A DNA stretch of 64,000 bases from Hetaerina americana (taxonomy: Eukaryota; Arthropoda; Insecta; Odonata; Calopterygidae): NCBI GenBank assembly GCA_022747635.1, contig JAKTNV010000019.1, positions 10,107,501-10,171,500 of the forward strand, read 5' to 3'. Below the pieces are notes generated by a model that did not search any database, was not told the DNA's origin, and saw only the letters and a program-made list of their open reading frames with translations. The translations under genes and the position numbers were made by a program. Every line of letters starts with the position of its first letter. The first letter of the stretch is position 1. Below, in pieces: positions 36,901 to 50,690 of the stretch.

Positions 36901-39900
36901 TTAAGAAAAGTTGACGGCCTCATTACTTATTTTCTCTCGGAGGTTTAACGCGCAAATGAGCGGTGCGAAAACGCTCCGAGGCAATTGGCTGTTGTGATGG
37001 ACAGAGAAGAAAAATGTTACCGCGATTCGCTTATTTGATATGAATTTCTATGTCGTTGGACAGTTTGAAATCGGTTGGCATTATTCGATTTCCCGAAACT
37101 ATTATTTTCAATATAGTATGAGTGGTAAACATAGTTTTGAGTGAATAGGCCCTTTAATTGCTATATAGGCCATAAGGGCTATGCGTATAAGACTACAGAC
37201 ATTGTATCCATTTATATCAGCTGATATTACCTTCAGCGAATCACACAACAGTATTGATCCGTATGAAAAATCTGCTATTTAAAAAAGTAAAGAAAGTGAC
37301 GTGGGGACATTATTTTGTGTCAATCGACTGATTGATTTTTTATTAATATAATCCTGATTGGTAGTCAGTTGAATTTACCAACAAGTTCACGTTTTCGAGT
37401 TGATACTATATTAATTTCGTAACAGTTTTATAATTATGAAAGTCTTATTATTATTTTTCATTTGGTTTCGCCGTCCATTAAAAAGGATTGAAATAAATAT
37501 ATTTTCATCTGGACGTTAGTGAATTGCTTCCTCCTTTTCCCTTTGAAAATGTTTGGAGCGATACATGCTTGCTCATTCCAATACAGCATTGCAATAGGGA
37601 CACCTTGGTTAGACACACCTTGGTGATTTTCAATGGTATGTCATACGAATCAGTGGTTGGAATGACTCTCAAATAGAAAAAAATACTTTTCAACCAATTG
37701 AATTCGTAAACATTTGATATGTGAATCTGGAATGACATTACCACACTAATTTCTGTTCATGAACCTTTATGAATTACTTTATGCGACCATAAATCAAAGA
37801 ATGGTGTCTTGATTTCGGGAGCAAACAGAATGGCATAGTGGAATTGGATAATTTCAGTATTTGTTAAGTTCGACGTTCACAATGAAAAAATGAAGACATC
37901 ATGCTTCATATTTATATTCTGTTCTGTATCCAATCGTATCTCTGATATCATGTGGTTTTATTTATTTTAAAATTAAAAAAAAGTTATGAAATTCCATTTT
38001 AAAATTGATTTTCTTCAGTGTTTGCGTTGAAATGAGAGTTTTACCTAAATGATCTGTTTCATCTGATCGATCTTTAGAAAATTGTATGGGAACACGCGAA
38101 TGATACCTTTTACACAATTGATTGCTTAAGTCTGAGAAAGAATCTATGCGTGCGTAGAATGCTCAAATTAAAAAAAAAATGAAATGCGAAATTATCCTGC
38201 ATGGTGCGTATTTGTCTCGGAGTTCTAGTATTTTGTTCTGTCTGTCTTTAGCGGGAAATGAACTCATTCTTCCTGTATGTCACAAACGAGTCGTAAACTA
38301 TTCGACGGAAAATACCTTTTAAAAGCTTCTGAAAAGGAATACGCTTGAGGAAATCTTTTGCGCATCGGTTAAATAACTTTAATTTCAGTTTGATTCAAAA
38401 TACGTTCCCTCTTTTACGACTGTCTTTAATTGACCGTATAAATTGAAGGCTGTGTATGCAGAAGTAATGCGTTGCGCAAAAAGGCTGGAGAAAGCGAGGA
38501 TAGTGAAGTATTAGCACACGACGTCGAGCTTGAAATGACTAGAGAGGTCGTTCGGTGCGTGATATCGATGTAAATATTAGTTGGAATCAGTTGAGTGATT
38601 TTCAGTCCTTGGAACACATATTCTGCCGTTGTGTGCGAAGACTTCAAGGAAATGACATTTGAAATGACTTGCCAATCAAGTCATGTGGTATTTTCCAGTG
38701 GCTTTTTGAAACATTTTATCAGCTTCGCTAACACCGTTAAAGACACTCACAGGCCCTCGATGAAGTTTAAATAATTTTTGTGGGTAATCTTTGATGCTGA
38801 AATTATTTCCCTTATTGTTTTGATCAGTTAGTGCGTCAACGAAATGCGAAAATTCCTCCCTATGACCTTCATCGAGATTAAAAATGTTCCTTTGATTTCA
38901 TTGGGAATTACTTCATTACAGTCGGTTTAAAAACATTTCTTTATTTATTTAGATTTACCCGTTTATCAAAAATGTTTCATTATCTTATTCTATGTGGCCA
39001 AGAAAGGTTGCTGTTGAAAGGCGAAATAGCCTCAAACATCGATGATGCACAACGGATTCCGCTCTTTTCAAGTCAAGTTGCAGAAAATATGATAGGAATT
39101 CCTTCCACAGTTTTTATTCAATTATTTTTTTATTAGTTATACTTATTGTCCGTATTATCAAGAAATCAGGCAAATTTCTGAACCATTTGAATAGTTCAAT
39201 GAAAAAACAATGAAGACAGGACGAAGTTTTCCTTCCTGCCTCGTTATTATTGGCACTTAAAATATCGATTGAACTTCGAAATTTTCATGGCAGTCGAATT
39301 TATATTGAAAACGCATGCATGGTCGTGTGCACTTTTTGGTCTCTCCAAGACCTCCCATTTTGTTTGGATTTTTTTGAGATTTTATTCCCATCACGCTGGA
39401 ACATTTTGCAAAGGTTCTTGATATACCACTTGGTGGGGGTCAGAGTTTCCGATAGAGAATTTCAAAGGAGGATTTCACTCTGCAACTTTGCTCGTTAACT
39501 ACTAATAAATTCCCAAAGACGAAAGGCACAACGGCCCATGTGTTAAGAGTAGTCAATAACTTTTATGAATTCATAAATACACCATTTTAAACAATCAAAG
39601 AAGTACGAAATGTGATATGTGTAGCGTTGCTTTGTGCGAATGTTAAGAAATATTTCGCGATTGATTGATAACATTTGAAATTTTAACGAGAAAATTGAAG
39701 TCATAACATAAAGATAATAATAGGAAAAGTCTGTGATGCTTAGCAACTCCTTTAGTATGGGAGTGCGAATACATGTCCTGATTATTGAAGGCTCTAGTCT
39801 CTTATTTAACTTCCGAAAAACTGTTCCTTCCATCGACTGTGAGTGATTTTATGTACACAAATGCTCATGCATGTGTGACGTGCATTAATTGCCTCAATCT

Positions 39901-42424
39901 AGCAATGCCCTCGTATCTGGAACAAGTATCGTCTCTGGCAGGAAATTTCATCTTTCACGAATTCTCAAATATTTACTCTTTTTACGAGAATTAATGATTA
40001 AAATAACTAATATTTGTATCTTCAAATCATATTTCAAACTGAAACTATGCTAAATGTGGAGGCACTTTTGACTCTCTCATTTAATGTAGCGTGGTCGTAT
40101 AGTGACAACAGTTTCTCTAAAATATTAGTTTCAGTTGGTATTGGCACTTTTTGTCTTTTTTCCAGTGAGTATTTCGAGGGAAAAAGCAGTTCGACGTTTA
40201 CTGCATAGACTATAGAAACACACCAGTGATAACTTATTGAAAAATATCCTATTTCCTAGCAGTTATTTGGCATCCTTAACATGTGACGTCGCTATGCCCT
40301 AAGGCATGAATGTATGTTAGTTGAAGGTACGAGTGCATGGCAAAGTATTCTCCCTGCTAAAATTATTAGCATCCAGAAGTTAGTTAAAGAAATATTTGTT
40401 ACAACATGCTTATTGGAGCTCAAACTATCGTACTCCACCCTTTAGTTTCGTTCATTCCAGCGCCTCAACCTCTATCAAGAGTTCTCCAAGGCGTTCAATC
40501 ATTGCATAACCTCATCTACTGCTCTCCAGAGCGTTTACTGGAATGAAAAGGTGTAGGTGGGTGGAGGGGCATCGAAAAAAACGAGGAACGACGCCCTTAG
40601 CGATATCCCACGGTCTCTTATTGGTAACTTGTTGCGGTTTTTATTCTTTACTAGTTTCTCTAGGACGCGTCGTACGACACCGCGTCGGAATGATATATCA
40701 AGTTGTTCGGGGAAGCGGGGGTTCTCCAGTGCGTCTAATTAACCGCAGGGCATTAGGTATTGCCGCTGACAATTCATACGGAATGTCCTCCGCTCGATAT
40801 CTTCCTCGTGTTGCTCTTAGTGGCATATTGGTAACAATATGACTTCCTTGCAATTATATTTTCTAATGTTAATGATCGCAGATTTTAAATATTCCTGATT
40901 TCATTCGAGGATGATTTTTCAGGAGCGTAGACAAAGTGTTTTTGGACCTCTGACAAGAAGATATTCATGACAATCTAGTTGTCAAAAAGTATTGAATTGT
41001 TTTATTTTTATTCTCCAAATATTTATAGAAAATACGAAATTCCTTATAAAAATATACCGAGCTTCTTGATAATAGTTTTCGTTTGCCTATTTAAAACGGG
41101 ATCAATTTTTATTACCATAAAAGTACGAGGATTTTGAAAATAGATAATTTTTGTTTGATTTTGGAAGGAAAAGTTCTGTTGAATGTAAAAAATTTAGCAT
41201 CAAAATATCTTTTGTCTCTACATTTTAACCACGACATCTTACTAGTGGCACAAAACGGTGGCTGGTAAAAAAAAAACACATCAAAGTTCGACTTGTACAT
41301 TTTTCACATGCAAGTGGGGATCCTGTGATATGCATATAAAGTGCGTTTGTGAATATGCATCCATGCAATGTTTATTCATTCACATGAATTTTATTTTTAA
41401 ATAATATACGACAAAAAGATAAGATTTGTCCTTAATACAAGAAACCGTGTATTCTGAGCAGCGAACTTAAATTTTATGTTGGTGGAAAGAAAATATTTCG
41501 ATGCAATAGATTTTGCTGTCGAAGGTAGCGGAACAGTGAACGTATTGGCTTTTGAACACACGTTGCCGTTTATATTTCGCAATAGTCAATAGCTGGAGGC
41601 CGATTTCTACTGATGATGAGCAATTTTTTTCTTTCATAAATATAGTAAATATATGGTATTTATATTGTGGAGAAGTGTATAGTGTATAATGTAAATATGC
41701 ATAGTAAAGAAATTGTATTTATTTTCCGCGGGGAGGGCATGCATATCTAATGTCGTGTATTGGCGGGGGTGAATGTGGTGAAGTTAACACACTCTCCCAG
41801 CCTGACGAACCGGCTCTACGGATCAAGGTTGATTGCTTTGACTTGACACCCAAGTCTCTAGTTTTATAAAGCGAATGAAACTTCATCTCAAAACACACAA
41901 CCATAAAGTCTTGCGGCTATCGAGAGATTTTCATTGATTTATGTAAGGACATGAACGGTGTTGGTAAGAATGGTAGAACTTGTAATAAATGTGTGCCAAG
42001 GATCGTGCCGATTATCATGCAACTTCTGTAGCGGCGTAGGGCGTTAAGAAAACGTCCACACTGAACAGCTTGGATATTCATCCATTATTAGTTACTTATT
42101 TCTAATTTAAAGGCAACCAATAGGGATGAGAAAATTATCTAATCGGTCCCATCAAGCAAACCGTTGAGTTAATAATGGCTTATTTAGTTTTTCTTTAATT
42201 TTAATCTATTTTTTGTTTACTTTGAATCCCGCTGTATATTGAGTAAATTGTTGCAATATTTTATCTCATCGGTATACTTTAAATCTTTAATTCCTGAGTG
42301 AAAAATTATTTTTCACATTTTAAATTGACTTCAAATCAATACATTGTTACTGTTAAGTATACATATATTTCAAAATGGTTACATGATAAATGAATGTTTC
42401 GGAGTTTAGACTTGAGTTTAGAGT
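33936..42424. other. 8.5 kb of AT-rich non-coding DNA
   Basis: No supported gene, RNA or transposon. Small open frames (for example 36555-36923 minus, 40543-40842 plus) show no family motifs. It probably belongs to intron or intergenic space. Confidence 0.4.
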
Positions 42425-42665
42425 TTGTGACTTTATTTTTATTTTATTTTTATTTTAGGGTTTATTTTTTCAATTAGGTAATTGTCCTGGTGGTCTGATC
42501 GGTCGTCGGTCAAACGGTCGTCTGATCAATGATGACTCTAACAATGAACATCATGCAAACACGCACTAGAAAAACAGATAGGGGACAAAATACTCTTACA
42601 TACAATGACACGTCCACATCACATACAAAATGCTGTCCACATCGCGAACAAACAATATTTTAATA
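42425..42665 (-). mobile_element. dispersed repeat B, copy 2, inverted relative to copy 1
   Basis: Seen: the reverse complement of this segment matches 25296-25462. Its 3' tail on the minus strand is A-rich with TAAAA-type repeats (plus strand ttttatttttattttattt at about 42430-42460). Similarity starts near 42640 with gatgtggac and includes tgtcattgtatgtaag. This copy has an internal insertion relative to copy 1 (cgaccgtttgaccgacgacc region). Upstream on the minus strand no coding match was found. Confidence 0.8.
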
Positions 42666-45600
42666 CTTTAGAAATTGAATACACCATCACGCTTAGTGTT
42701 GTGTTAGCTCTACCCACATTTATCAAACAAACCTTCTGGTTGATAGTTCTGAAGAACGTTTTGGCGGGTGATTATTATTAAAAACCGACTCGCCAATCGC
42801 CATTCCTGGATTGATATCCATATATTTGCAAAGTTAAAATTATTTGTCTGCCATTAATGAAAACATCTTTCAGGAGGTACATTTCATAATTTGCTTCAAT
42901 AATCGATCTCCATATATTTTTTCAGCCTCACTATGTTTAGTTTGTATCGGAGAGTTAAGTTATGGGCCATATAATTTTAATCAGGAGGGTTATGATCCTC
43001 AAGTCAACCTAAGCATTATTAGCCATTTTATAGCGAGAGTTTTGCATTCGTTTTTATGAATGTAAGATTTTTTTAGATGACTCCGCTAAATAATGAGAGG
43101 CGCATTTTTTGGCTCGCGGTTTTCGCGACGGTCAATCTCATCGCGCTCAGCTTTGAAGATGATGAAGCCGAAAAAGTTGGTTTATGGACTCGGAGGCGAG
43201 AGAAAAGAGAGAGAGAGAGGGGGGGGAGTTATAAAACTAGGGAGAGGGCCAGCAACATCTTTATCGGATGGGAGGGGAGGAGGCATTCCCACTTCGTGAC
43301 GAAGACACAACTTTGGTGGAAGAGTCCTCCTAAAAACATTCAGGGGTGTTGGAGGTGTCGAATGTGATAAAATGATCTCCTGGGTCAATTTAAACGTTTT
43401 TGGTTTTTTCTTTAACACTTCCCTTCGTACTGTGATTTCTTACCGTGTTCCTTCCCCTGCCGTTTGTGCCTGACACAAAAAGAGAAATGAAGAGCGAGGA
43501 AGTTGCTATGGTTTCCTAGCGGTGAGGCGGCTAGCACGGTTCGGTTTAATGTGTATTGGCGTTTTCTTTACAAACCACGCCATTTTTCCTTGATTAATCC
43601 AAATTTTTTAACTTTTTTTTCTTGCCATACTAGAAGGCGGTCTGAGGCATACACTTGGACAATGATAGAGCAAAGCTGCGTAAGGAATAGTAATGAAATA
43701 CGAGCTGCGTTTTTATTCTCCTTTTCCAATAATATATATTAACCGAGAATTCTTATTTGATGCGTAAATGACATCAAGCTGGACGGGTTGGAGATGATGT
43801 AATTTTTTCCTTGTTGCAGTAGAATACGTATAACGGACTGGCATGCCCAAGGACGCCGAGACCGTTTCTTTTGTTTTCCGTTGTACTTTCTCAAGGGTTT
43901 GTTTCATGCGCTAATATGGTGGAAGAGTACGGTATTAATGCAGTGTTTTTTTCTTCCATAGCCATTCCTTACTCATTAGAAGTGGATGTATTGCGATTAA
44001 GTGTAGCAAGAGTCAATCACGGTGAAAAGTTGACCAAGGTTTAAAGGTCTTCCATGGTGACTGAACATTTATTTGCTCCCATAAGCAGGTAACTGTGAAC
44101 TGAGAGGACATATTGTGACTTGTTAATGGACTTGCATATATGGCAATCGGAATGGGAAGCCGATCGTGCGTAGCTCAGTGGCGTTTCGAAATATTCTAAG
44201 CGTTTGCCGCAACTGAAATAAACGGGATAATTCATCGGCCGTAACATTGCATTGCTTTTGATTACGCATACTCATGACCTCTGGATATAAACACATTGAG
44301 GGAACACATATTTCCATTATTTTGAGAAATATAATCGGACATCCCTCGAGACATTTATTAAGAAGAACTGTTTGAAATCATGAAAACATGGTTCCCCTAA
44401 ATCTGTTTTAGGATTTCTTCTTCTTTGAGAAACTATTGTTGACGGACATGTAATCTACAGGTATCCTGTATATTTTATGACTACATGTGCTCAAAGAGAG
44501 TTAATCGTACCACTTGAATCTCGATTAAGTTCCGTATTTTCTTTTCGAAAAAAGATCAAACCATGTTTCATCATTCATTCAACGTTAGACCAGAGATTAG
44601 GCACGTGCGGCGATCCAATCGTAGTATACACTGCGGTCCATGGTCATCTCTGCTGCTCGCCATGAAGGGAACCGGGTTATTCATTCCGCGCAAAACAGCT
44701 TACATAACACCCTTGCGTGCCCTCGACGCATTTAATGAGAACAATAAATGTATCTTGACAAATGAAAGACACAACGCGGTCGGTCTCGGAAATTTCGTTC
44801 ATAATGTGACGAAAACGCTTTCATTATCGTGGGGCGTTTTTCCAGATTATTCTGAATGTTTAGAGGCTTTTGTAAGACATGGATTTATGTTTCAACTCAC
44901 TCAGAGCCGTGGTAACCGTCTATTTTACTCGGGAAGAATTAGTATCACCGATATGACATGGGGTGTAATATGGGACCCAAAATTCTCTCTTCCCTGCTCG
45001 GAAATATTCTATTTGATTGTATGCTCCAAAGGGAGTTTGAAGGGCTTGGATTGGCTCGGGTACTTGCGTGAAGACTAAGTTACCATTCCGCAGGTTTCGA
45101 GTTTGATTCACTGGGGAGGGATGGAAAATGTCCTCATAATTCACGTCCCTTATTGTGTATATATGTGGTCGGGGACATTTAGGATTTCTGGAGAGGGTAG
45201 GCTGGATTACTCTAAATCCCGCACTGTTTTTAGTAATGAGAAAGCTATTGTCTAAAGTTAAGAGTTTTAGTTAATAAAAGTCTGGTTTATCTCAACCTCT
45301 CCTACTCTCTTTAATTCGGGCGCGATATTAATTACCCATCTTTCCTTTCAGACGTGAATGAGTTAAGCAGTCACCCGTTTCCAAAAATAACTGCCAAGTT
45401 TATCACTCAGTAACCCATCCGCACGCTTTGTCTCAGCCACTTATACTGTTCTTTAGTTTCAATATCCTCCCTCACTTCCTTTTCATTCCTTCCTACTCGA
45501 CTTTTCATCCTAGCGTGCCAACTTCTTTTCCCTTCGGTTTCCGGATGGTAATGATAATGAGTCCGACGCCTCTGTCGGTCTTTAAGATTGACAGTGTAAG

Positions 45601-45940
45601 AGACCCGCCCTTCATTTTGCGAAGCGGAAGATCGTCGCAATAGCGCAGCCGGCGGACAACTCTCCTCCGCGGTTGTAATTACATACTTGGTGCCGCTGGT
45701 GATTTTTTGGAACGAGTTGTGGTGAGCGGGTGACGCGGCACTTGGCTGCCGTCCAGCGAGCGAACCAACCTTCCCTTCACTCCTTCCTCCCTCCTCGGCT
45801 CCTCTTCGCTCGCACGAGCGGGAAGATGAATGGTATGCAGTTCGGTGCGAATTCCCCTATTATTTCTCTCGCAAATTGAATTTTGAAAATCTTTTCAAAT
45901 TGCTTTTTTTCCCGTTGCTCGTATCAAAAGTGCTAGATGT
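42666..45940. other. non-coding stretch with a few unexplained open frames
   Basis: The longest frame (44563-45078 plus, 171 codons) has unbiased composition but no recognisable domain. A box B-like segment (gcaggtttcgagtttgattc, about 45091-45110) may mark another very decayed SINE. A purine-rich GA tract lies at about 43200-43230. The minus frame 45407-45640 is basic and charged (NEKEVREDIETKEQYKWLRQ) and may derive from a transposon, but this is unproven. Confidence 0.3.
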
Positions 45941-45944
45941 GGTT

Positions 45945-46022
45945 CCTATACTAGTGGTTGATTAGCATGCATAGCAATCCATGAAGAGCAGTTCAATCCT
46001 GCTCCTGAGAGTGTTTTTTTTT
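45945..46022 (+). mobile_element. tRNA-like SINE head remnant
   Basis: Seen: ctagtggttgattagcatgc resembles a tRNA D-arm/box A, and gagcagttcaatcctgctcc resembles a T-arm/box B with paired arms (gagcag/ctgctc), followed by a T-rich run. Spacing of about 30 bp between boxes fits a tRNA. It lacks a foldable acceptor stem, so it is not a working tRNA gene. It is similar in layout to the head of SINE family A. Confidence 0.45.
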
Positions 46023-49000
46023 CGGAGGCGATGGTTGCAATTATTCGCGTGAACTCCTCTAAAGTGCTCATTTGTTTTTCTCATCAGGGGAATATATTGC
46101 TGAGGTCTTTTAAAGAATCAAATTTGTAAGTATTTTCCCTTGACTCCTTCCCTCAAAGTACTTTTCGGAAAACTTTTCGCTGTTTCTGTATTATTTTCCC
46201 AAGTAAAAAAAAGAATTTACGTGCGTATTAAGTCGAATTAAGTGTGGGAAAAGTATTCCTCAAGAGTTTTCTATGGTGCTTAATAATTATTGTTGAGAGA
46301 TAAGGATCGAGGTGGTTTATTGAAGTTGAATTTTTTTAATGGAAAAAGATTCAATATTTTTAGATCACTTCAATGTTTTTATTCATCAAAATGTATTTTG
46401 ATGTTTAGAATCGCCATGTAGTCGACAGAAAGAGAATGGAAAATTGAGATGCGACGTCTTGACCTCGTAGTTCGCACCTTTGATGCGTGTGCAGCCGTGC
46501 GATCTGTCCCCACTGCTCCCCGCGGCGCGATGCGTTTTCCCATTACAATGTAGCATGGAGCTCCCATGCTCCTATCCATGTTAGTAGGGCGAAGGTGTGA
46601 GTTGTCAGGTGCTTCATGGCGGAGTCAGCAGGGTCACGAGGGGGCGGGCGGGGGTGTGGCTTCGGGAGTTCTGAGATGGCCACGGCACTGTGACCTCTTA
46701 GGGTCAATACTCTCACACGTACTCCTGGCTGCCCGGACAATAACTCCAAAAACGAACCAACCTGAAAGGAATCCCGGCAGGAAAATAAAAAGTTGCCATG
46801 GCTATTTCGGTGACGATCCGCCGCTGTCTACATTGCACTCAAGAACCTGTCATAGCCTTTGTTTGCAATTCAGTGAAAACACTAAATGGGATGTCAACGG
46901 GGCCATAAAAAAGGCTTTTTGTCTCCACTCTTACCTATCTACCTTCTCTATTCGAGCTAAGACAATAGAGGAAACAAAATGAGTATTGGCGCTTTGAAAA
47001 TGTTGGTGTTTGGATAGCACCGAGGTGCGGAGAGACACATGTATTGTATCGTGAAATTATTTTTGTGAATGAGGGAGGGAGTAAAGTAATTTACACCAGT
47101 GCTGAAAATGGCTATGGAGCAAGAATCCTAATGAATAGGAGAAAGGGATAATATGGACGCGTGATGAAGCAAACTAAAGTCGTAAGGGTCCATCTCCAGT
47201 CCATGCTTCCACCCATAATGGGTGGAAGAATGGACCGGAGAGTGAAGGGCAGAAGGATATCGGGGAAGGAATTATCACGGCAAATAAAGAGGTGGGATTA
47301 AATAATAAGGAGCTGTTGGGGGAGTTGAAGAAATTTACACTGAACAGGGGAACGGAGGGTCGCAGTCACTTATCGCTGGATTGCGTGAGAATTGTTAACC
47401 GTGATGATCTGAGGTTTTCGATTACCTTCAAATGCTTGGCGGTAATCATTGAACACTGTGTCGTACCCTGTTTCGAAGACTAACGTGATAAGAACTACCA
47501 GGGCGATGCTTGCAGGCGTGCGTTTCACTCCTCAGTGGGCCGTGCCCCGCGGTCCCTCCTGAGGGAGAGCTGTTGACCATGGGGCACAACGTTAGTGAAG
47601 GAAACTAGAAAAAATCTCTTGGCTTCAACATTTTCATCCTTTCCTTATCATTTTCAGCCTCCGCTCTCCGTTCATAAAGCCATGCAATGATATCGATTTA
47701 ACAGTGCGCAGTCTGAATAATATTCAAATTTTTTCGGGACACTTTAAGATGCTATGTCACCCTTAGAAATGCGAATATCTTTTGGTCATCCCATTCATTC
47801 GGTCTCTCTTGAATGAAGTCAAAATGTTCATGAATATATTGTTCACCTTTTCAGATGTCTACGTTTTGTACTTAATACCTTGATAACATTGCGTGCTCAT
47901 GGGGGGTTACATACGCTTCAGAGTATCGCATCAAATGCTTTAAATGCCACAATGACAAAAATTATTTTATATTTTTCATGGATTCAGGTTCTATCATTAT
48001 CATCATACAATTTTCATTATTCCAGAAATTTTGATGAAATAATAAACTTTGTTATGCGAATTTAGATTTTTACGTAAATATTTACACCCGTTAAAGAAAG
48101 TTTGCTTGAAGAAATATTCGCATTTTTCGTTTTTTTTTTGAGTGTCACAGAAAACCCTAGTATGAAAAATTCGCTCATCATGTTTGCTAATAATTTAATT
48201 CCGGAAAATGAAGAAAAACATTCTTTATTCCTTTTTCTCGAGTTAGAGCTGCAATACGACGTATACCTATCTCAAAATTTCGCCCCCTCCCGTGTCAGTG
48301 GTTGATAGCAATTCGAGGCGTTGACAAAATCTCTAAGATTGTCTCTACTTGCCAGTGCTAAATTTTCGAAGATTCCCTGATTTCGATGAACTTCAGTTAA
48401 TAACACTGTGTTGTAAAGTATTTACAGCTACATACTCCTTGTTCTACAGTTCATTGGTCTATTTTATCTCATACACTCGACATAAATAGGAATTAAAAAG
48501 GGCATTAGGAAGAAAGAAAATAGCTTTATGACACGTCTTGAAGGGATGAGGTATTTAAAGAGAGCAATTAGAAAAAAAAACTCACTCACTGACAAATTAA
48601 ATCAATGCAACTGGATCTACATTTTATGCTCTATTGATAACTAGTTTCGATTCATGGAATACTGGAACTATATCGTGGGTATTAAGAACCCTCAACTGCG
48701 GACACATACAGACCTGTAATCACATGTAACTTTATGATTAATATTCCTCCAGTTACTTTTTGCCAAGAAATCGGAACTATTTTCTCTAATTTATATTTCC
48801 ATTGAAGGTACTCTTGGATTTATGCTTTGCATTCCTCTAGCTTATTGCAAGCGTTGAAAGTGTCTCCTGCTGGAAGATTTCCGGTTGGAATTCGGGCGAT
48901 GTCAAATATTTTTAGGGAATACTTAATCGATTCCCACTTTATATGTCGTGTGGAATTCAATATAGTTTCAATGAATTTCCCAAAGACTTGGGCATTAAAC

Positions 49001-50690
49001 CGTTTCCCTGCTAAGGATATCCTTATGCTGAAGTAGGATTTTTCGTCCTTAGTATCTACCTTTCTGTTATTGCATATCCTAGTATAGCTAATGGTATGTA
49101 TTATCGCGCGTTCTTCACAATAAATATTCCCATTTCCACCTTAGTCACAGTAAATGTTAATATCGCAGACGAATAAAAACGTTATCAGTCCTAGATCTCT
49201 CCACGTAAGCCGTTAATGAAACGAGTGAAAGAAAGAGAAATACTATTTCCCCTCTGCCCAGTCTGTCTTTAGACCATTCACGGATCCCCACATCCCAACC
49301 GAGTGGCCTGGACTGAGGCTGCGGTTACAGCCCTGAATATCGCTCGCTGCGATGTGCCGCTGTTTGTTAATGTACGTCCATATTCGGTTGCCGAGCAACA
49401 AGGCCCGAGGCAGGGTTGTTGGCTTCGAATGAGTAGAAAGGTGAGCACTGAGCAACGTAATACTTAGTATGTGGGGGCAGAGGGATGCAGGTGGCAGCTC
49501 TGCTCTCTCGTAAGAAAAGATGATGAATGGTTTGTCTGAATGGAGAGACTTATGGGTTGGAATATTCATTGCCATTATCTTAATCATTGGTGTTTAAAAT
49601 ACAGAGGGCCCCCGAGTTCTGACGAGCGGACCGAGTTCGAGGTTTTCGCTCGTTAGTGTTTTGTTCGGCACACATTTTTCGTATTGTTGACCTTGCTCAT
49701 TTCCTCGCCACCTTTTAACGTTTTAAGGAAACTTAGATCCCACCGTTTATTTGCTCTTAAGTAAAGGCGACCTTCCCTCAAGTACAGTGGAGCAAGAGGT
49801 AAATATCACAAGTGGCATCCGGTGAGATGCACCAGGTATTTCAGAAGCACAATGTGTACTGATATTTTATGATGATCAATAAAGATCTTAGGATAGTTTT
49901 CCTTTGTTTGGGATTCAAACCTAGTAAGTGTAAGATATAATGACCCTTGAATAACTCTCGGCGAAATTTGTGCGTTATTGATCTTCCAACATCCATTTCA
50001 TGTTTGACGACATTGCGAATGAAATGACTGCACACTCTTCGTTATGTTTGTTCCACTGATTTTTAAGGTTACTGAAAGTCCATTCGGTGTTCCTTATATT
50101 ACGCACACCTGCATGTCTGGATTTCCTGGCTGAATTCCTTTTAAGAGATGAAATACTGATGAATTTTAGTGATATAGACTATTTTATTTTTGGTGATATA
50201 GATATTTTATTCTATTCAATTTATTGATTTCGAGTATTTCTATTTATTAGGGTTGACTGCCTGATTCTAATAAAGTTAGAAATAATGTTGATTGCTACGA
50301 ATATTTGAATTTAAATTTTATAGCCGGAAGAATTCTACATTGAAGACTTTTTTATCCATTTTCCTTATTTTTCTCTCGAATATCTTTCCCCTTAAACACA
50401 TTACGAGTGATTCCCATGGCGGAATTTACAGTCCGCTTCTCGCAGTGCCTTCGTGGGACAGATATGATCTCGTTTGCGTCGCCTTAACCTTTTTACTGGC
50501 ATTCACCGTAAGTCGGGTCATCTCCTCCGGGTGGACGTAATTTTGAGGTAAAATCACGTCATAGCTTGGAATGATAAGAATATTTTGAGCGGTAGAATTG
50601 GCTACCACTTACCGTAGAAAGTTTGGACGGTGAACGAAAGGAAAAAAAAAGAAGGTATTCCTTTGCGCGTGGCTTCGCACAGTTCTTGCG
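46023..50690. other. 4.7 kb of non-coding DNA
   Basis: No supported gene. It holds the short perfect hairpin at 47206-47228. The motif aactagtttcgattcatgga near 48640 resembles the core of the 33.5 kb foldback repeat. Confidence 0.35.
47206..47228. repeat. 23-bp perfect hairpin (11-bp arms, 1-nt loop)
   Basis: Seen: cttccacccat, a, atgggtggaag. Outer bases are also partly paired (tcca/tgga). No run of T follows and there is no adjacent gene, so a terminator role is not suggested. Confidence 0.9.

Noticed and set aside
44563..45078. 171-codon plus-strand frame with unbiased composition
   Set aside because: No family motif, no flanking splice pair that I could defend, and a frame of this length can occur by chance in 64 kb.
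45055..45115. SINE head with box B-like gcaggtttcgagtttgattc
   Set aside because: Box A cannot be located with confidence and no second copy is in the window; kept only as a remark.
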